A stretch of DNA of 64,000 bases from Chryseobacterium aquifrigidense (GTDB taxonomy: Bacteria; Bacteroidota; Bacteroidia; Flavobacteriales; Weeksellaceae). Below, one piece after another: positions 35,753 through 45,801 of the stretch. Position 1 is the stretch's first letter, and each line of letters starts with the position of its first letter. The notes under the pieces were generated by a model. It made no database searches. It was given only the letters and a program-made list of their open reading frames with translations, and had not been told where the DNA came from. Where the stretch lies: positions 649,806-713,805 of the forward strand of contig NZ_VFPD01000001.1 of NCBI RefSeq assembly GCF_006716485.1, given 5' to 3'. The translations under genes were made by a program, and so were the position numbers.

Positions 35753-38700
35753 ATGAAAAACTGGTCTTTTAAAAAATGGAACACCGTATTGGGATGGTTT
35801 CTTTTCGCTATTGCGCTTATTACTTATCTTTCAACAATAGAACATTCCTTAAGCTTTTGGGATTGCGGGGAATATATCTCTTCAGCCGTGAAGCTGGAGG
35901 TAACTCATGCCCCGGGAGCCGCTTTATTCCAGCTTATGGGAGCTGTGGCAAGTATTTTTGCGTTGGGAAATGCTGAAAATTATTCTATTGTAATCAATGC
36001 CATGTCAGCATTATTCAGTGCTTTTACTATTTTGTTTCTATTCTGGACAATTACCCATTTTTTACGAAGACTTTTACATAAAGATGTTGAACAAATTGCA
36101 AAACATCAGGAAATATCGGTGCTGTTTGCCGGAGTGATTGGTGCTTTATGTTTTACTTTTTCAGATACTTTCTGGTTTTCAGCAGTAGAAGGAGAGGTCT
36201 ATGCAATGGCTTCTATGTTTATAGCGTTGCTGGTATGGCTCATTACCAAATGGGAAAATGAATATAAATCAGCTGACAATGAGAGATGGATCATCCTTAT
36301 TTTCTTCATCATTGGGCTTTCCGTGGGAGTGCATATGATGTGTATGCTGGCTATTCCGGCCATATGTCTGATTTATTATGCAAGAAATTATACTTTTTCG
36401 TGGAGGGGTTTTATAGTGGCGAATTTGATTACGCTTGGAATTCTGGCCTTCGTATTCAAGATTATTTTCCCTCTGATTATGACAATGTTCGGAAAGCTTG
36501 AAATTTTCTTTGTGAACGGGCTGGGACTTCCTTTCCATTCAGGAACAATTGTGGCATTTGTTGTTATGGCTGTAATAAGCTATCTCCTTATTAAGTATGC
36601 CGGAAAAACCAAAAAGAAGATATACCAGACTGCAGTTTTATCCCTTGTTTATATGATTATTGGATTCTCATGCTGGCTCGTAATTCCCATCAGAGCTAAT
36701 GCTAATCCTCCAATGAACCTTAATGATCCCGATACAGCCATTGGAATGAGAGATTACTATAACAGAGCACAATACGGTGACTGGCCTACCATGTACGGAC
36801 AGAATTACACCGCATTTCTTGATAAAAACGGAATGGAAAAAGATGAAGACGGAAGTTACAAAAGAGACATCACCGGAGATATTTACGAAAAAGATGAAAA
36901 AACCGGAACTTACAGAAAAACCGGGGAAAGATTCAATTATGTTTTTAATAAGTCTCACATCAGTTTTATGCCAAGAATGTTCAATGAAGATAAAGAGGTG
37001 ATGGCTAACTATATTTCTTTGTACGGAGCTCCAGATTTTACTTTCAATTACGATAACGAAGACGTTGCAGACAATCCGGAAGCACAAAGGATTTTCGAAG
37101 AACTGAGAGCAAAATATGAAGGCGATTCTATCACGGCAGAAGATTATCTGAAAGTGAAACCTTATGATTTGATCAAGGTGCAGCGCCCGTCTTTTGCTCA
37201 GAATATGGATTATTTTATATCATTTCAGAACGGATATTACTTTGTAAGGTATCTGATGTGGAATTTTGTAGGAAGACAGAACGATCTTGAGGGGCATATG
37301 GAAAATACCAATGGGAACTGGATCTCAGGATTTTCTTTTATTGACAATGCTTTGCTGGGTGACCAGGATCGTATGCCAGCCCAATTTAAAAATGAAAGTA
37401 CCGTCAGATTTTTCTTTTTACCATTGATTCTGGGGTTGATTGGTTTCTTTTTCCAGCTGAACAGAGACTTCGGAAGATTTTATGCGATGCTTTCGCTGTT
37501 TGTTCTGACAAGTATAGGAATTGTTTTCTACACCGGAGTAAAACCGTTTGAAGTAAGGGAAAGAGATTATGCTATGGTAGGCTCATTCTATGCCTTTGCC
37601 ATCTGGATAGGTCTGGGAGCAGGAGCAATACTTTGGCTTGCTCAGTCTAAGATTAAATCCAATGCGGTCAATATAATGCTGGGAGTTGTATTGCTGGGAA
37701 TTCCTTTTATGATGGGATTCCAGAATTATACTTCCCATGACAGAAGCAAGAAGACAGCAGCCCGCGATTATGCCTGGTCATTTTTACGATCGCTGCCTAA
37801 AGATGATATTATTTTTATTTATGGCGATAATGATACTTTTCCGGTCTGGGCCATTCAGGAAACAGAACGATTCAGGGATGATGTGAAAACGGTCAACTTT
37901 ACTCTTTTAGCCACTCCATGGAATATTGATCAGATGAAAAGAAGAACTTACAATGCCATGGGAATTCCGGGTGAATTAACGCATGAAGAATATAGAGATG
38001 GCGTTAATGATCAGGTCTATCTGATGAAAAAAGATGATTGGGAAGGACTTTTCCAGATGCTGAAAGAACAGGGAGCTCCGGATACTGCTTTCCAGGAATT
38101 CAGAAAATACCTGACCGAGGATTCAATGACCCTGAAGGATGCCATGAAATTCCTGAAATTACAATCATCCGAAAAAGATGAATTGCTGAAGATGTATTTT
38201 GGAGAAAAGCAATATGAAAAATACAACATTCTTCCGGTGAGCAAATTTATCCTTCCAGTCAATAAAGAAAATGCAGTGAAATCGGGAATTATTACCCAGG
38301 AAGATCTTCCAAAAGCAGTAGACAGGATTATGATCAACTATGAAGCCAATACCCTTTACAAAAGCAATCTGATGATGCTGGATATGCTGGCCAATTTCGA
38401 GTGGAAACGGCCTGTCAATTTCTCGTCAGGAGGAATGTATGACAGCGAAAATATTTTTTATCTGGATGAATATCTTCAGTTTGATGGCTTCAGCTACAGG
38501 CTGGTTCCTATTCATACTCCTCAGAGTCCGGATGGAGATAAAGGAAGGGTGGATCCTAATTCTCTTTACCAGGTGGTGAAAAATTTCAGATGGGGAAATT
38601 TTAAAGATCTGAGTATTCATTATGATGAAACGGCTACTTCCAATATTTTGGGCTACAGAACGTCGGTAAGCAGGGCCGTATCAGCACTTGTAGTAAGCGG

Positions 38701-39238
38701 GCAGAAAGCTAAAGCGCTGGAGTTACTGGATCTTGCCGCAAAAGAAATCCCTGTTGAGAAATACAATGACCCGCGTTCATTAAGTGCTATGGTGAACGGA
38801 TATATTGTTGCAGGAAAGGAACAGAAAGGGCTTCAGTTGGCAGAAAAGCTCAAAAAAGGAATATTTGAAGAATATGATTATTATCAAAATCTTTCTCCTT
38901 CATTTAAGTCAGCAGCCAAAAGACAAATGAGATCAAAACCGATGGAGTATGCGCTTGTTGTTGCAGCTGTTACAGATGCTTATAAAACTTTGGGTCAGAA
39001 TGAAAAAGCCCATGCTTACCTTTTAAAATCAGTAGAGCCTGTAGATAAGAAATTCAGTGTTTTTATAAAGGGACTTCAACAGATGGGCAAAGAAAAAGCG
39101 GGTAAGGCAGCTGACAACGTACGCCAGATCGCTCCTTTTTATCAATATTTATTCAATGTCATGGAGCCGTTTGATTCTGCATATTCAAGGAAAAAAGAAA
39201 TTGAAATTAGAGATGCGATGATCAGTGTAACACAATAA
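35753..39238 (+). CDS. DUF2723 membrane protein (GT117-like)
   Basis: A 1161-residue protein. The first half has about 12 hydrophobic segments beginning with 'HSLSFWDCGEYISSAVKLEV', which carries the D..E pair typical of the family and similar to catalytic acids of lipid-linked glycosyltransferases. A large soluble C-terminal part (about 620-1161) ends in helical repeats. DUF2723 proteins are near-universal in Bacteroidota and are annotated in databases as glycosyltransferase family 117, with protein O-mannosylation-like roles proposed. A central insertion near 360-400 is rich in charged residues. Monocistronic, with a strong terminator. Confidence 0.88.
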   Translation: MKNWSFKKWNTVLGWFLFAIALITYLSTIEHSLSFWDCGEYISSAVKLEVTHAPGAALFQLMGAVASIFALGNAENYSIVINAMSALFSAFTILFLFWTITHFLRRLLHKDVEQIAKHQEISVLFAGVIGALCFTFSDTFWFSAVEGEVYAMASMFIALLVWLITKWENEYKSADNERWIILIFFIIGLSVGVHMMCMLAIPAICLIYYARNYTFSWRGFIVANLITLGILAFVFKIIFPLIMTMFGKLEIFFVNGLGLPFHSGTIVAFVVMAVISYLLIKYAGKTKKKIYQTAVLSLVYMIIGFSCWLVIPIRANANPPMNLNDPDTAIGMRDYYNRAQYGDWPTMYGQNYTAFLDKNGMEKDEDGSYKRDITGDIYEKDEKTGTYRKTGERFNYVFNKSHISFMPRMFNEDKEVMANYISLYGAPDFTFNYDNEDVADNPEAQRIFEELRAKYEGDSITAEDYLKVKPYDLIKVQRPSFAQNMDYFISFQNGYYFVRYLMWNFVGRQNDLEGHMENTNGNWISGFSFIDNALLGDQDRMPAQFKNESTVRFFFLPLILGLIGFFFQLNRDFGRFYAMLSLFVLTSIGIVFYTGVKPFEVRERDYAMVGSFYAFAIWIGLGAGAILWLAQSKIKSNAVNIMLGVVLLGIPFMMGFQNYTSHDRSKKTAARDYAWSFLRSLPKDDIIFIYGDNDTFPVWAIQETERFRDDVKTVNFTLLATPWNIDQMKRRTYNAMGIPGELTHEEYRDGVNDQVYLMKKDDWEGLFQMLKEQGAPDTAFQEFRKYLTEDSMTLKDAMKFLKLQSSEKDELLKMYFGEKQYEKYNILPVSKFILPVNKENAVKSGIITQEDLPKAVDRIMINYEANTLYKSNLMMLDMLANFEWKRPVNFSSGGMYDSENIFYLDEYLQFDGFSYRLVPIHTPQSPDGDKGRVDPNSLYQVVKNFRWGNFKDLSIHYDETATSNILGYRTSVSRAVSALVVSGQKAKALELLDLAAKEIPVEKYNDPRSLSAMVNGYIVAGKEQKGLQLAEKLKKGIFEEYDYYQNLSPSFKSAAKRQMRSKPMEYALVVAAVTDAYKTLGQNEKAHAYLLKSVEPVDKKFSVFIKGLQQMGKEKAGKAADNVRQIAPFYQYLFNVMEPFDSAYSRKKEIEIRDAMISVTQ

Positions 39239-39250
39239 ATAATAAATGAG

Positions 39251-39285
39251 AAAGCCTTTAAATTGAATGTTTAAAGGCTTTTTAA
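39251..39285 (+). terminator. terminator after the DUF2723 gene
   Basis: Twelve-base perfect arms AAAGCCTTTAAA and TTTAAAGGCTTT with a seven-base loop and T-run. Confidence 0.86.
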
Positions 39286-39297
39286 TATACTGCAGGT

Positions 39298-39750
39298 TTA
39301 TTTCCAGAACTCATCTTCATAATCGTCCTGTTCTTTGTTATGAATTTCTTGCAGTCCGGATCCTATTTTCTCAAGAGCAGAAGTATCCAGTTTTTCCTCC
39401 AGATGGGGAAACCAATCACGTTCTTCAAAACGGATATGCTGCTCCAGAAGATCTGCAAAATCTGAGATAAGATCTGTATTTTCTGAGGAACTCATTGCTG
39501 AAATAATATCCTCAATTTCTCTATGTTCTTTCTGTATACGAATTGTATATTCATCTTCAAGATAAAGAAACAGAATTTCTTCTTCTTCTCTGAAATGCTG
39601 CTTCAGATGCTGTTTCCAGAAATACAGGATATAATTTCTGATCCGGGAAACTTCAGTTTCTTTTTTCAGTCCCTGTCTTACTTTCCAGCTGCAGAGAAGC
39701 CCGAAATGATGATCTTTGGAAAGGGGGACAATATTTTCATTACGTTTCAT
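39298..39750 (-). CDS. hemerythrin HHE-domain protein
   Basis: A 150-residue four-helix protein with the di-iron ligands of hemerythrin-like domains: His in SKDHHFGLL near 14, HLKQHFREEEE near 50, EHREIE near 75 and EQHIRFEERDWFP near 110. Such proteins bind oxygen or NO, or repair iron centres. It lies next to the nor/ric genes, but its promoter region lacks the shared 26-base element, so it may be regulated apart from them. Confidence 0.88.
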   Translation of the reverse strand: MKRNENIVPLSKDHHFGLLCSWKVRQGLKKETEVSRIRNYILYFWKQHLKQHFREEEEILFLYLEDEYTIRIQKEHREIEDIISAMSSSENTDLISDFADLLEQHIRFEERDWFPHLEEKLDTSALEKIGSGLQEIHNKEQDDYEDEFWK

Positions 39751-39811
39751 GAATTTTTATTTAAAATAATCAAACCCCACAAGTTAACTCATGAGGCTTG
39801 AATAAAGAATG

Positions 39812-42055
39812 CTAACGTTTTTCTTTCAACGACCAACCCAATTTAAGTCCGATGATGAAAATTACCAGAAGCAGCTCACCTGCAGCCAGTAAAATATCTC
39901 CCGGAACACGCATCCATCTCAGGAAGTGCATAATGTCTGTCTGCATGAATTCTGCAGAACGTGCATACCAGTAACCTTCTTTTATAGAGGCTACAGACTG
40001 CATAATACCGATTGGAAGAAGACTTATCGTTACCATGACCAGCAGTCCGATATTAATCATCCAGAAAGCCCAGCCAATTAATTTGTCGTTCCATTGTCTG
40101 TCGGGATAAAGTCCTCTCAGAACAAACATCATTAATCCTATCCCCAGAATTCCATATACACCGAACAAGGCAGCATGACCGTGTACAGCGGTGGTATTTA
40201 ATCCCTGAATATAGTATAATGCAATAGGAGGATTGATGGCAAATCCAAAGATTCCCGCTCCCAGAAAATTCCAGAAACACATGGCTATGAAACAGTAGAT
40301 CGGCCATTTGTAGGCCTGAATCCATTTCGTTGATTTACTCAACTGATAATTTTGATACGCCTCATACCCAATCAATACAAGCGGTACAATTTCCAGGGCG
40401 CTGAAAGTGGCTCCCAATGCCAATACAGCAGTAGGCGTTGCACTGAAGTACAGATGATGGAAGGTTCCAAGGATACCTCCGGCAAGGAAAATAATGGTAG
40501 AAAACAATACCGCATTGGTGGCATGTTTTAATCTCAATAATCCTAATCTTGTAAATAAAAATGCAGCGACTACGGTTGCGAATACTTCAAAGAAACCTTC
40601 TACCCAAAGATGAACTACCCACCATCTCAAGTATTCTGCAATAGCCATATGGGTTTGTCGGCCATACATTAATCCTGCTCCATAAAATAATGCAATAGCT
40701 ACGGCTGAAAGGGCAAACAGTGTCAATAAATGACGGTCATCATCTTTACGTCTTAATGCCGGAAGAAGGGCTCTAACCATTAAAATCAGCCATAGAATAA
40801 GGCCAGCCAGCAGCAAGATCTGCCATACTCTTCCCAGTTCTACATATTCATACCCCTGATGTCCCCAAAGGAAATTGTCTACCAGCCCAAGTTTTTGCAT
40901 AACCCCAAGCCATTGCCCGGTTAAAGATCCGGATACAACAATCAGTAAGGCTCCGAATAATATATTCACTCCCAGTTTCTGATACTTTGGTTCATGTCCC
41001 GAAACTGCGGGAGCAATATAAAGTCCTGTGGCGAGCCATGAGGTAGCAATCCAGAATATCGCGAGCTGTACATGCCAGCTTCTGGAAACCGACTGCGGTA
41101 AAAACTGATCCAGAGGAATGCCATAAAATCCGCTTCCCTCTACACCATAGTGAGCGGTAACAACTCCTGCAAGCATTTGAACAAGGATCAGTAAAGCAAC
41201 CACCCAGATATATTTTAATGTAGCTTTCATGGAAGGAGTGGGCTTCATATTTCGCAGCGGATCTTCCAGCGGAAGTGTTTCACTGATTTCCTCTTCCTTA
41301 TTTCTTGCATGATAAAATACCAGGAGACCCACACATCCCAACAGGAGCAATACACTGAAACCGGACCATAAATGCAGTGAAGGCGGAGGAACGTTTCCTA
41401 CCAGTTCATCATGCGGCCAGTTATTGGTGTACGTCACATCATCTCCCGGTCTTTCCGTGATACATACCCATGTGCTCCAAGCGAAGAAGGCATTCATTTT
41501 AGCCATTCTGTCAGGGTCCTTGATGGTATTTTTCGGGATGGCGTACTGATCACGGAGTTGTGCCATGGAAGTATCATTCATGAATAATTTTGAATAATAC
41601 CGGGAAAGCTGTTTCTGTACTTCTGCCCGTTCAGGAGAGAATACAATTTCATTTTTACTTTCATTAAAGGTATTGGTGCGAAGTTCCTTTTTAAGCAATA
41701 CCTGATATTTAGCCTGTTCATCATCCGGAAGTTCTTTGTAAACTTTATGATCCTTTTTCGCCAGCTCATCAAGCAGCAGAACAGATTCTCTGTGAAGGTA
41801 ATCTGCCGTCCAGTCTGGAGCAATATAAGCACCATGTCCCCAGATACTTCCTACCGTTTGTCCTCCAATAGACTGCCACACGTTCTGCCCGTCTTTGATA
41901 TCCTGTTCGGTAGCGATCACAGTTCCGTCTGTGCTTACTACTTTCTCAGGAATCGGGGGGATTTTTCTGTAAATTTCAGTTCCATAGAAAATAAGAACAG
42001 CAAACGAAGCAACCATTACTACAGCAAGCCATATCCAAAGTTTTTTAGGTGTCAT
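39812..42055 (-). CDS. norB: quinol-dependent nitric oxide reductase (qNOR)
   Basis: A 747-residue single-subunit nitric oxide reductase that turns NO into nitrous oxide using quinol. An N-terminal membrane segment and a periplasmic domain of about 200 residues ('DGQNVWQSIGGQTVGSIWGH' near its start) replace the NorC subunit; 12 further segments form the heme-copper oxidase-type core. Metal ligands are visible in WHVQLAIFW, HLWVEGFFEVFA, GTFHHLYFS and VHGHAALFG. No NorC-type gene is present, as expected for qNOR. It starts 13 bases after the ric gene and shares its promoter and operator. Confidence 0.95.
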   Translation of the reverse strand: MTPKKLWIWLAVVMVASFAVLIFYGTEIYRKIPPIPEKVVSTDGTVIATEQDIKDGQNVWQSIGGQTVGSIWGHGAYIAPDWTADYLHRESVLLLDELAKKDHKVYKELPDDEQAKYQVLLKKELRTNTFNESKNEIVFSPERAEVQKQLSRYYSKLFMNDTSMAQLRDQYAIPKNTIKDPDRMAKMNAFFAWSTWVCITERPGDDVTYTNNWPHDELVGNVPPPSLHLWSGFSVLLLLGCVGLLVFYHARNKEEEISETLPLEDPLRNMKPTPSMKATLKYIWVVALLILVQMLAGVVTAHYGVEGSGFYGIPLDQFLPQSVSRSWHVQLAIFWIATSWLATGLYIAPAVSGHEPKYQKLGVNILFGALLIVVSGSLTGQWLGVMQKLGLVDNFLWGHQGYEYVELGRVWQILLLAGLILWLILMVRALLPALRRKDDDRHLLTLFALSAVAIALFYGAGLMYGRQTHMAIAEYLRWWVVHLWVEGFFEVFATVVAAFLFTRLGLLRLKHATNAVLFSTIIFLAGGILGTFHHLYFSATPTAVLALGATFSALEIVPLVLIGYEAYQNYQLSKSTKWIQAYKWPIYCFIAMCFWNFLGAGIFGFAINPPIALYYIQGLNTTAVHGHAALFGVYGILGIGLMMFVLRGLYPDRQWNDKLIGWAFWMINIGLLVMVTISLLPIGIMQSVASIKEGYWYARSAEFMQTDIMHFLRWMRVPGDILLAAGELLLVIFIIGLKLGWSLKEKR

Positions 42056-42068
42056 TCTGTATTAGTTT

Positions 42069-42794
42069 TTAAGATTCAACAGCAAATTCTTTTTCCAGTC
42101 GGATTGCTTTTGGGAAAAGGATATTATTTTCAAGATGAATATGTTGATGTAAATCATTTTCAAAATCCTGAAGCATGGCAAAAGCTACTTTATAGGTATT
42201 GCAGGCATCTGCAGGTGGCAGATATTCATCCGTAATTTCTGCGATTCTTCTGAAGCGGTCACCTTCCACCGTGTGCTCATGTTTCATCATATTCACAGGG
42301 TTTTCAACGGTCCCGAAAGCAGGCTGAGGCAGAGCTTCACCGGATATTCCTGCCTTGATCATATTTCTTACAAATGGAAACAGAATCAATTCTTCCTTTT
42401 TCATGTGAGCGGCCAGATCATGTGCAGATTCATTGAAGATGGTATTGATTTCGAATAATTCGGGATGTCTGTCTCCGTGAACTTTGCATAATTTATCAAG
42501 AAAAGCTTGTAAAATGGGAGTTTTTTCTTCTACATAACGATGGTGGGTCTTCTCAATATAATCAGCCAGGAGGTCGAGAGGCCAGCTGTTGAAGTCAATT
42601 GAAGAACCTTCATTTTTTGGCAGGGCTTCCAGTTCTTCATAAATTTTTTCCGGAGCCAGTTTTTTATTGCTGCAGGCTTCTTCAATTGTTCTTCCACCTT
42701 TACAGCAGAAATCAATGCCATTTCTTTTAAAAATTGCGGCTGTTCTGAAATCTTCAGCAACCATATTTCCTATAAAGTCTGTTCTTGTATTCAT
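42069..42794 (-). CDS. ric: RIC/ScdA di-iron iron-sulfur-cluster repair protein
   Basis: A 241-residue protein. The N-terminal domain (about 1-60) has FKRNGIDFCCKGG, the cysteine-pair motif of ScdA/DUF542, and the rest is a hemerythrin-like bundle with His/Glu ligands (HHRYVEEKTP, MKKEELILFP, MKHEHTVEGD, HQHIHLENNILFP). It repairs iron-sulfur clusters damaged by NO or peroxide. It heads a two-gene operon with norB. The 26-base inverted-repeat element abuts its start codon, so it should be under the Rrf2 regulator. Confidence 0.94.
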   Translation of the reverse strand: MNTRTDFIGNMVAEDFRTAAIFKRNGIDFCCKGGRTIEEACSNKKLAPEKIYEELEALPKNEGSSIDFNSWPLDLLADYIEKTHHRYVEEKTPILQAFLDKLCKVHGDRHPELFEINTIFNESAHDLAAHMKKEELILFPFVRNMIKAGISGEALPQPAFGTVENPVNMMKHEHTVEGDRFRRIAEITDEYLPPADACNTYKVAFAMLQDFENDLHQHIHLENNILFPKAIRLEKEFAVES

Positions 42795-42820
42795 AATATA
42801 ATACTTTTTTGTCTTTTATT
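42795..42820. promoter_or_regulatory. NsrR-like operator of the ric-norB operon
   Basis: Plus-strand halves AATATAATAC and GTCTTTTATT, six bases apart. The right half is identical to that of the perfect copy before the Rrf2 gene; the left half matches in 8 of 10 positions. Confidence 0.7.
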
Positions 42821-42838
42821 ATTTTAAATTTTTTTCAC

Positions 42839-43276
42839 CTATTTCTTAAGGGACAGGATATATTTTACCATCAGTTTGGCGTTATCTTTACTTAATCCTG
42901 CATGAGGTGTCATAGGAATTTCTCCCCAGTTGCCTTTACCGCCGTCAATAATTTTCTGTGCAAGCATATCAACGTCTGCTTCTTTGTATTTTGCTGCCAC
43001 TTCCTGATAGGCGGGGCCAACAAGTTTTGAATCAATTTTATGACATGATAAACAGTCTGTTCCTTCTACAAGGGATTTTCCTTCTGCGATTTCTGCATCA
43101 GCTCCCGAAAGAGGAGCGGCTGCCGGGGCTGCTTCCTGAGTTTTAGGCTCTTCCAGCATTACATTGGTTTCTGATGCCTGAGGAATGGGATTTGTATCTT
43201 TTTTATCTGAACATGAAGTTACAGCAAGTGAAAACAGCGCAGCTGTTACAAGTAATTTTTTCATAATCTTATCCAT
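42839..43276 (-). CDS. c-type cytochrome lipoprotein
   Basis: A 145-residue exported protein with lipobox TSC (Cys22, counted from ATG 43276) and a Pro/Ala/Glu-rich linker to residue 60. The heme site is CLSCH (Cys75, Cys78, His79); Met122 in IPMTPH is the likely second axial ligand. It probably carries electrons to NirK in the periplasm. ATG 43276 follows the SCO gene stop directly; a second ATG at 43264 would also give a good signal peptide. Confidence 0.9.
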   Translation of the reverse strand: MDKIMKKLLVTAALFSLAVTSCSDKKDTNPIPQASETNVMLEEPKTQEAAPAAAPLSGADAEIAEGKSLVEGTDCLSCHKIDSKLVGPAYQEVAAKYKEADVDMLAQKIIDGGKGNWGEIPMTPHAGLSKDNAKLMVKYILSLKK

Positions 43277-43840
43277 TTAAAGTTGTATTTGTTTTTTTAT
43301 TTCGTGTACAATAGCTTCGTAACCGCTATCTAAACCTTCTTTTTGAAAAGCCAGAGTTCCCTTTTTTGAATACACTGTAATGATATTGGAGTGGGAGAAT
43401 TCTATAGGAGAGATCTGTTTATATTTTACAGCCATTATATTGGCCAGTTCCCGGGTATCTTCTTCACTACCACGGATGAAAGTCCATTCTTTTTCATCAA
43501 ATCTGTTCACATACAGGTATCTCTTCATGACTTCTGGAGTATCATTTTCCGGATCAATGGAGATTAATATATATTGAATATCCTTTGGATCTACTTTCCC
43601 TACTTTCCGGGAGATGGTTCTCATTTCCGCGGTCAGTTTTGGGCAGGCCGTTTTGCAGGAAGTGAAAATCATTGCGGTTACCAGTACTTTTCCTTTCAGA
43701 TCTGAGAATGTAATGTTTTTACCATCCTGTTTTTCCCAGTTTGTCTGTACATTATAGATAGAATCAGGGCTTACTTCTTCATTTTTCTTACCGCACGATA
43801 TCATCATCAAGGCCAGTACTGTCAGGGTTATATTTTTCAT
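43277..43840 (-). CDS. SCO-family copper chaperone/thioredoxin-like lipoprotein
   Basis: A 187-residue protein with a lipobox (MMISC, Cys16) and a thioredoxin-like SCO domain. Cys62 and Cys66 in FTSCKTACP and His150 in IEFSHSN are the copper ligands. SCO proteins load copper or reduce cysteines in copper enzymes; here the likely client is NirK, encoded two genes upstream in the same operon. ATG 43840 was chosen since the frame upstream opens with TTG only. The downstream cytochrome gene follows immediately. Confidence 0.9.
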   Translation of the reverse strand: MKNITLTVLALMMISCGKKNEEVSPDSIYNVQTNWEKQDGKNITFSDLKGKVLVTAMIFTSCKTACPKLTAEMRTISRKVGKVDPKDIQYILISIDPENDTPEVMKRYLYVNRFDEKEWTFIRGSEEDTRELANIMAVKYKQISPIEFSHSNIITVYSKKGTLAFQKEGLDSGYEAIVHEIKKQIQL

Positions 43841-43845
43841 AAAGA

Positions 43846-44676
43846 TCAATTTTTGTTTTTAGCACATCTGAATCCGAGATTATTAAGGCAGTAATTTGCT
43901 TTTATACTTCCTCTTAATGCGTACCGGATAAAGGCAGCATAGTTTCTTAAATCAGAAGAAGTTACTGCTGCTCCGGCACAGAAAAGGTTGTCATTCACCG
44001 TATTGTCTTTCCTGGATTCTCCACTCATCATTACTGAATTAAAGTCATAAGTCCATTCCCAAACCATTCCGTACATATTGTAGATTCCATAATAATTGGG
44101 TGGCTCTTGTTTTATCGGTTGTTTGTTTTTATCCTTTTTTTGGTAAGCTTTCAGAATATAGTCAGTAAAAGCGGGATCTTTTGACGCATTTGGCGTTTTT
44201 TGATCTGCTAATGCAGCATATTCCCATTCATCAATATCGGGGAGCCTTTTTCCAGTACTTTTTGCATAGGCCTCAGCTGCAAACCATGAAATATTAGTGA
44301 CTGGAGTATCCGGACTTATTCCTTCCGGGATTTCATAATCGCTTTTCCAGTGTTTCAGGTAATTGCTGTCTGCATAAAGTCTTACTACTTTGCTTCTTGT
44401 CCATTGAGGATTTGCTTTAAGAAACTCAAGATATTCCCTGTTTGTAACAGGGCTGTCATCCAGATAGAAAGTCTGTACTTTTACAATCCTTCCTGAATCT
44501 TTTCCTACGAATGCTTTATAGGTTCCACCTTGTATTTTTATCATTTTTTTCTGGCTGACAATCAGGTTTAAACGGTTTTGTGCATAGGTTTTGTCCTCAG
44601 GATTTTTCATCTTTTCAGAACAGGATATCATTCCTGAACATATAATCCAACATAAAATAATTGCAACGGCTCTCAT
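43846..44676 (-). CDS. formylglycine-generating-enzyme-like lipoprotein
   Basis: A 276-residue exported protein, lipobox ISCSEK near residue 20. The rest matches the FGE-sulfatase (SUMF1) fold: 'FYLDDSPVTNREYLEFLKAN' near 75, 'TNISWFAAEAYAKSTGKRLP' near 132, EWEYAA, YGMVWEWTYD and a final LGFRCA. No sulfatase gene is near; similar proteins sit beside nirK or nosZ in other Bacteroidota and may mature or bind a partner there. ATG 44676 was chosen over an upstream TTG. The operon context suggests a role in nitrite reduction, by inference only. Confidence 0.85.
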   Translation of the reverse strand: MRAVAIILCWIICSGMISCSEKMKNPEDKTYAQNRLNLIVSQKKMIKIQGGTYKAFVGKDSGRIVKVQTFYLDDSPVTNREYLEFLKANPQWTRSKVVRLYADSNYLKHWKSDYEIPEGISPDTPVTNISWFAAEAYAKSTGKRLPDIDEWEYAALADQKTPNASKDPAFTDYILKAYQKKDKNKQPIKQEPPNYYGIYNMYGMVWEWTYDFNSVMMSGESRKDNTVNDNLFCAGAAVTSSDLRNYAAFIRYALRGSIKANYCLNNLGFRCAKNKN

Positions 44677-44711
44677 TGTTTCTTTTTTGAAATCCAATGA
44701 ATCTCAATTTA

Positions 44712-45749
44712 TTACTGATTCTTTTTATACACTGCCGGATTTTCCGGTCCGGTTACCTTAATCTTACCTAAAGCTCCCTTGTTGAATGCCCTGAAGATGG
44801 CATGATCTACAATCACATATTCTCCGGGAACTGTTGCTTTAAATTCTACTATTGATGCTCCTCCGGGAGGGATAACGGTAGTCTGTACATTGTCGTTTAT
44901 TTTACTGCCTCCTTCTATATACACTTTGTCAAAAATTTCCCCGATAATATGGAATGAGGAGGTCAGGTTCGGGCCGCCGTTTCCCACAAAGAACCTTACT
45001 GTTTCCCCTGTTTTTACCTGGAGTTCTTTATCGCCTAAAAGGGAGGCTGTATTGCCGTTGAAGACTACATATTCGGGATGCTCAGCAATTGCTTTATCCA
45101 TATCAAATTCCTGCAGTCCTTTATCCCCGAATTTTCCTTTGGTATAAAAATCTCCCTGCATGATGTAGAATTCTTTGTCTACTTTTGGAAGACCACCTTC
45201 AGGTTCTATAAGAATGAGTCCATACATACCGTTGGCAATGTGCATTCCTACCGGTGCCGTAGCACAATGATAAACATACAGTCCGGGATTTAATGCTTTA
45301 AAATTAAAAACCGCTTCTTTGCCGGGAGCTACAAATGTTGCTTCAGCTCCGCCACCAGGTCCATTCACGGCATGAAGGTCTATATTGTGTGGGAAGGTAT
45401 TGTTTTCGTGGTTTTTAAGATGAAGTTCGATGTCATCTCCAACTCTTGCGCGGATAAAACTTCCCGGAACTGTTCCGTTGAAAGTCCAGAAATTATATTC
45501 TGTTCCATCTGCGAGTTCACCTGTTTTTTCTATTGTTTCCAGTTTTACAATAATTTTTTTAGCCGCGCGGTTTCCTACAGGTGCCGGAACCAAGGGTGGA
45601 GGGGGCATTTTTAATTCTTCACTTGTTCCATCTGTTTTGATGTTTTCGGTATTGGTGATATCGGAGGTATCTCCTGAAGAACTCTGTTTACAGGCGCTGA
45701 GAGTTATTACCGTCAATAAAGTTGCGGTAAATAATAGGGTCTTTTTCAT
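44712..45749 (-). CDS. nirK: copper-containing nitrite reductase
   Basis: A 345-residue two-cupredoxin enzyme that reduces nitrite to NO in the periplasm. Type 1 copper ligands are His121, Cys162, His170 and Met175; type 2 ligands are His126, His161 and His316; Asp124 and His267 match the catalytic pair. Motifs seen: [34 protein letters not shown] and SSFHIIGE. The N-terminus ends in LSAC (Cys20), so it is a lipoprotein, as in other Bacteroidota NirK. Part of the operon led by the membrane protein gene at 46257. Confidence 0.96.
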   Translation of the reverse strand: MKKTLLFTATLLTVITLSACKQSSSGDTSDITNTENIKTDGTSEELKMPPPPLVPAPVGNRAAKKIIVKLETIEKTGELADGTEYNFWTFNGTVPGSFIRARVGDDIELHLKNHENNTFPHNIDLHAVNGPGGGAEATFVAPGKEAVFNFKALNPGLYVYHCATAPVGMHIANGMYGLILIEPEGGLPKVDKEFYIMQGDFYTKGKFGDKGLQEFDMDKAIAEHPEYVVFNGNTASLLGDKELQVKTGETVRFFVGNGGPNLTSSFHIIGEIFDKVYIEGGSKINDNVQTTVIPPGGASIVEFKATVPGEYVIVDHAIFRAFNKGALGKIKVTGPENPAVYKKNQ

Positions 45750-45801
45750 AATGCGAGTATTAATGATTTGAATCTTTTTGCCGGATAAATACCATCAGAA
45801 T

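Noticed and set aside
39751..39811. Membership of the hemerythrin gene in the NO regulon.
   Set aside because: No copy of the 26-base element was found upstream of it.
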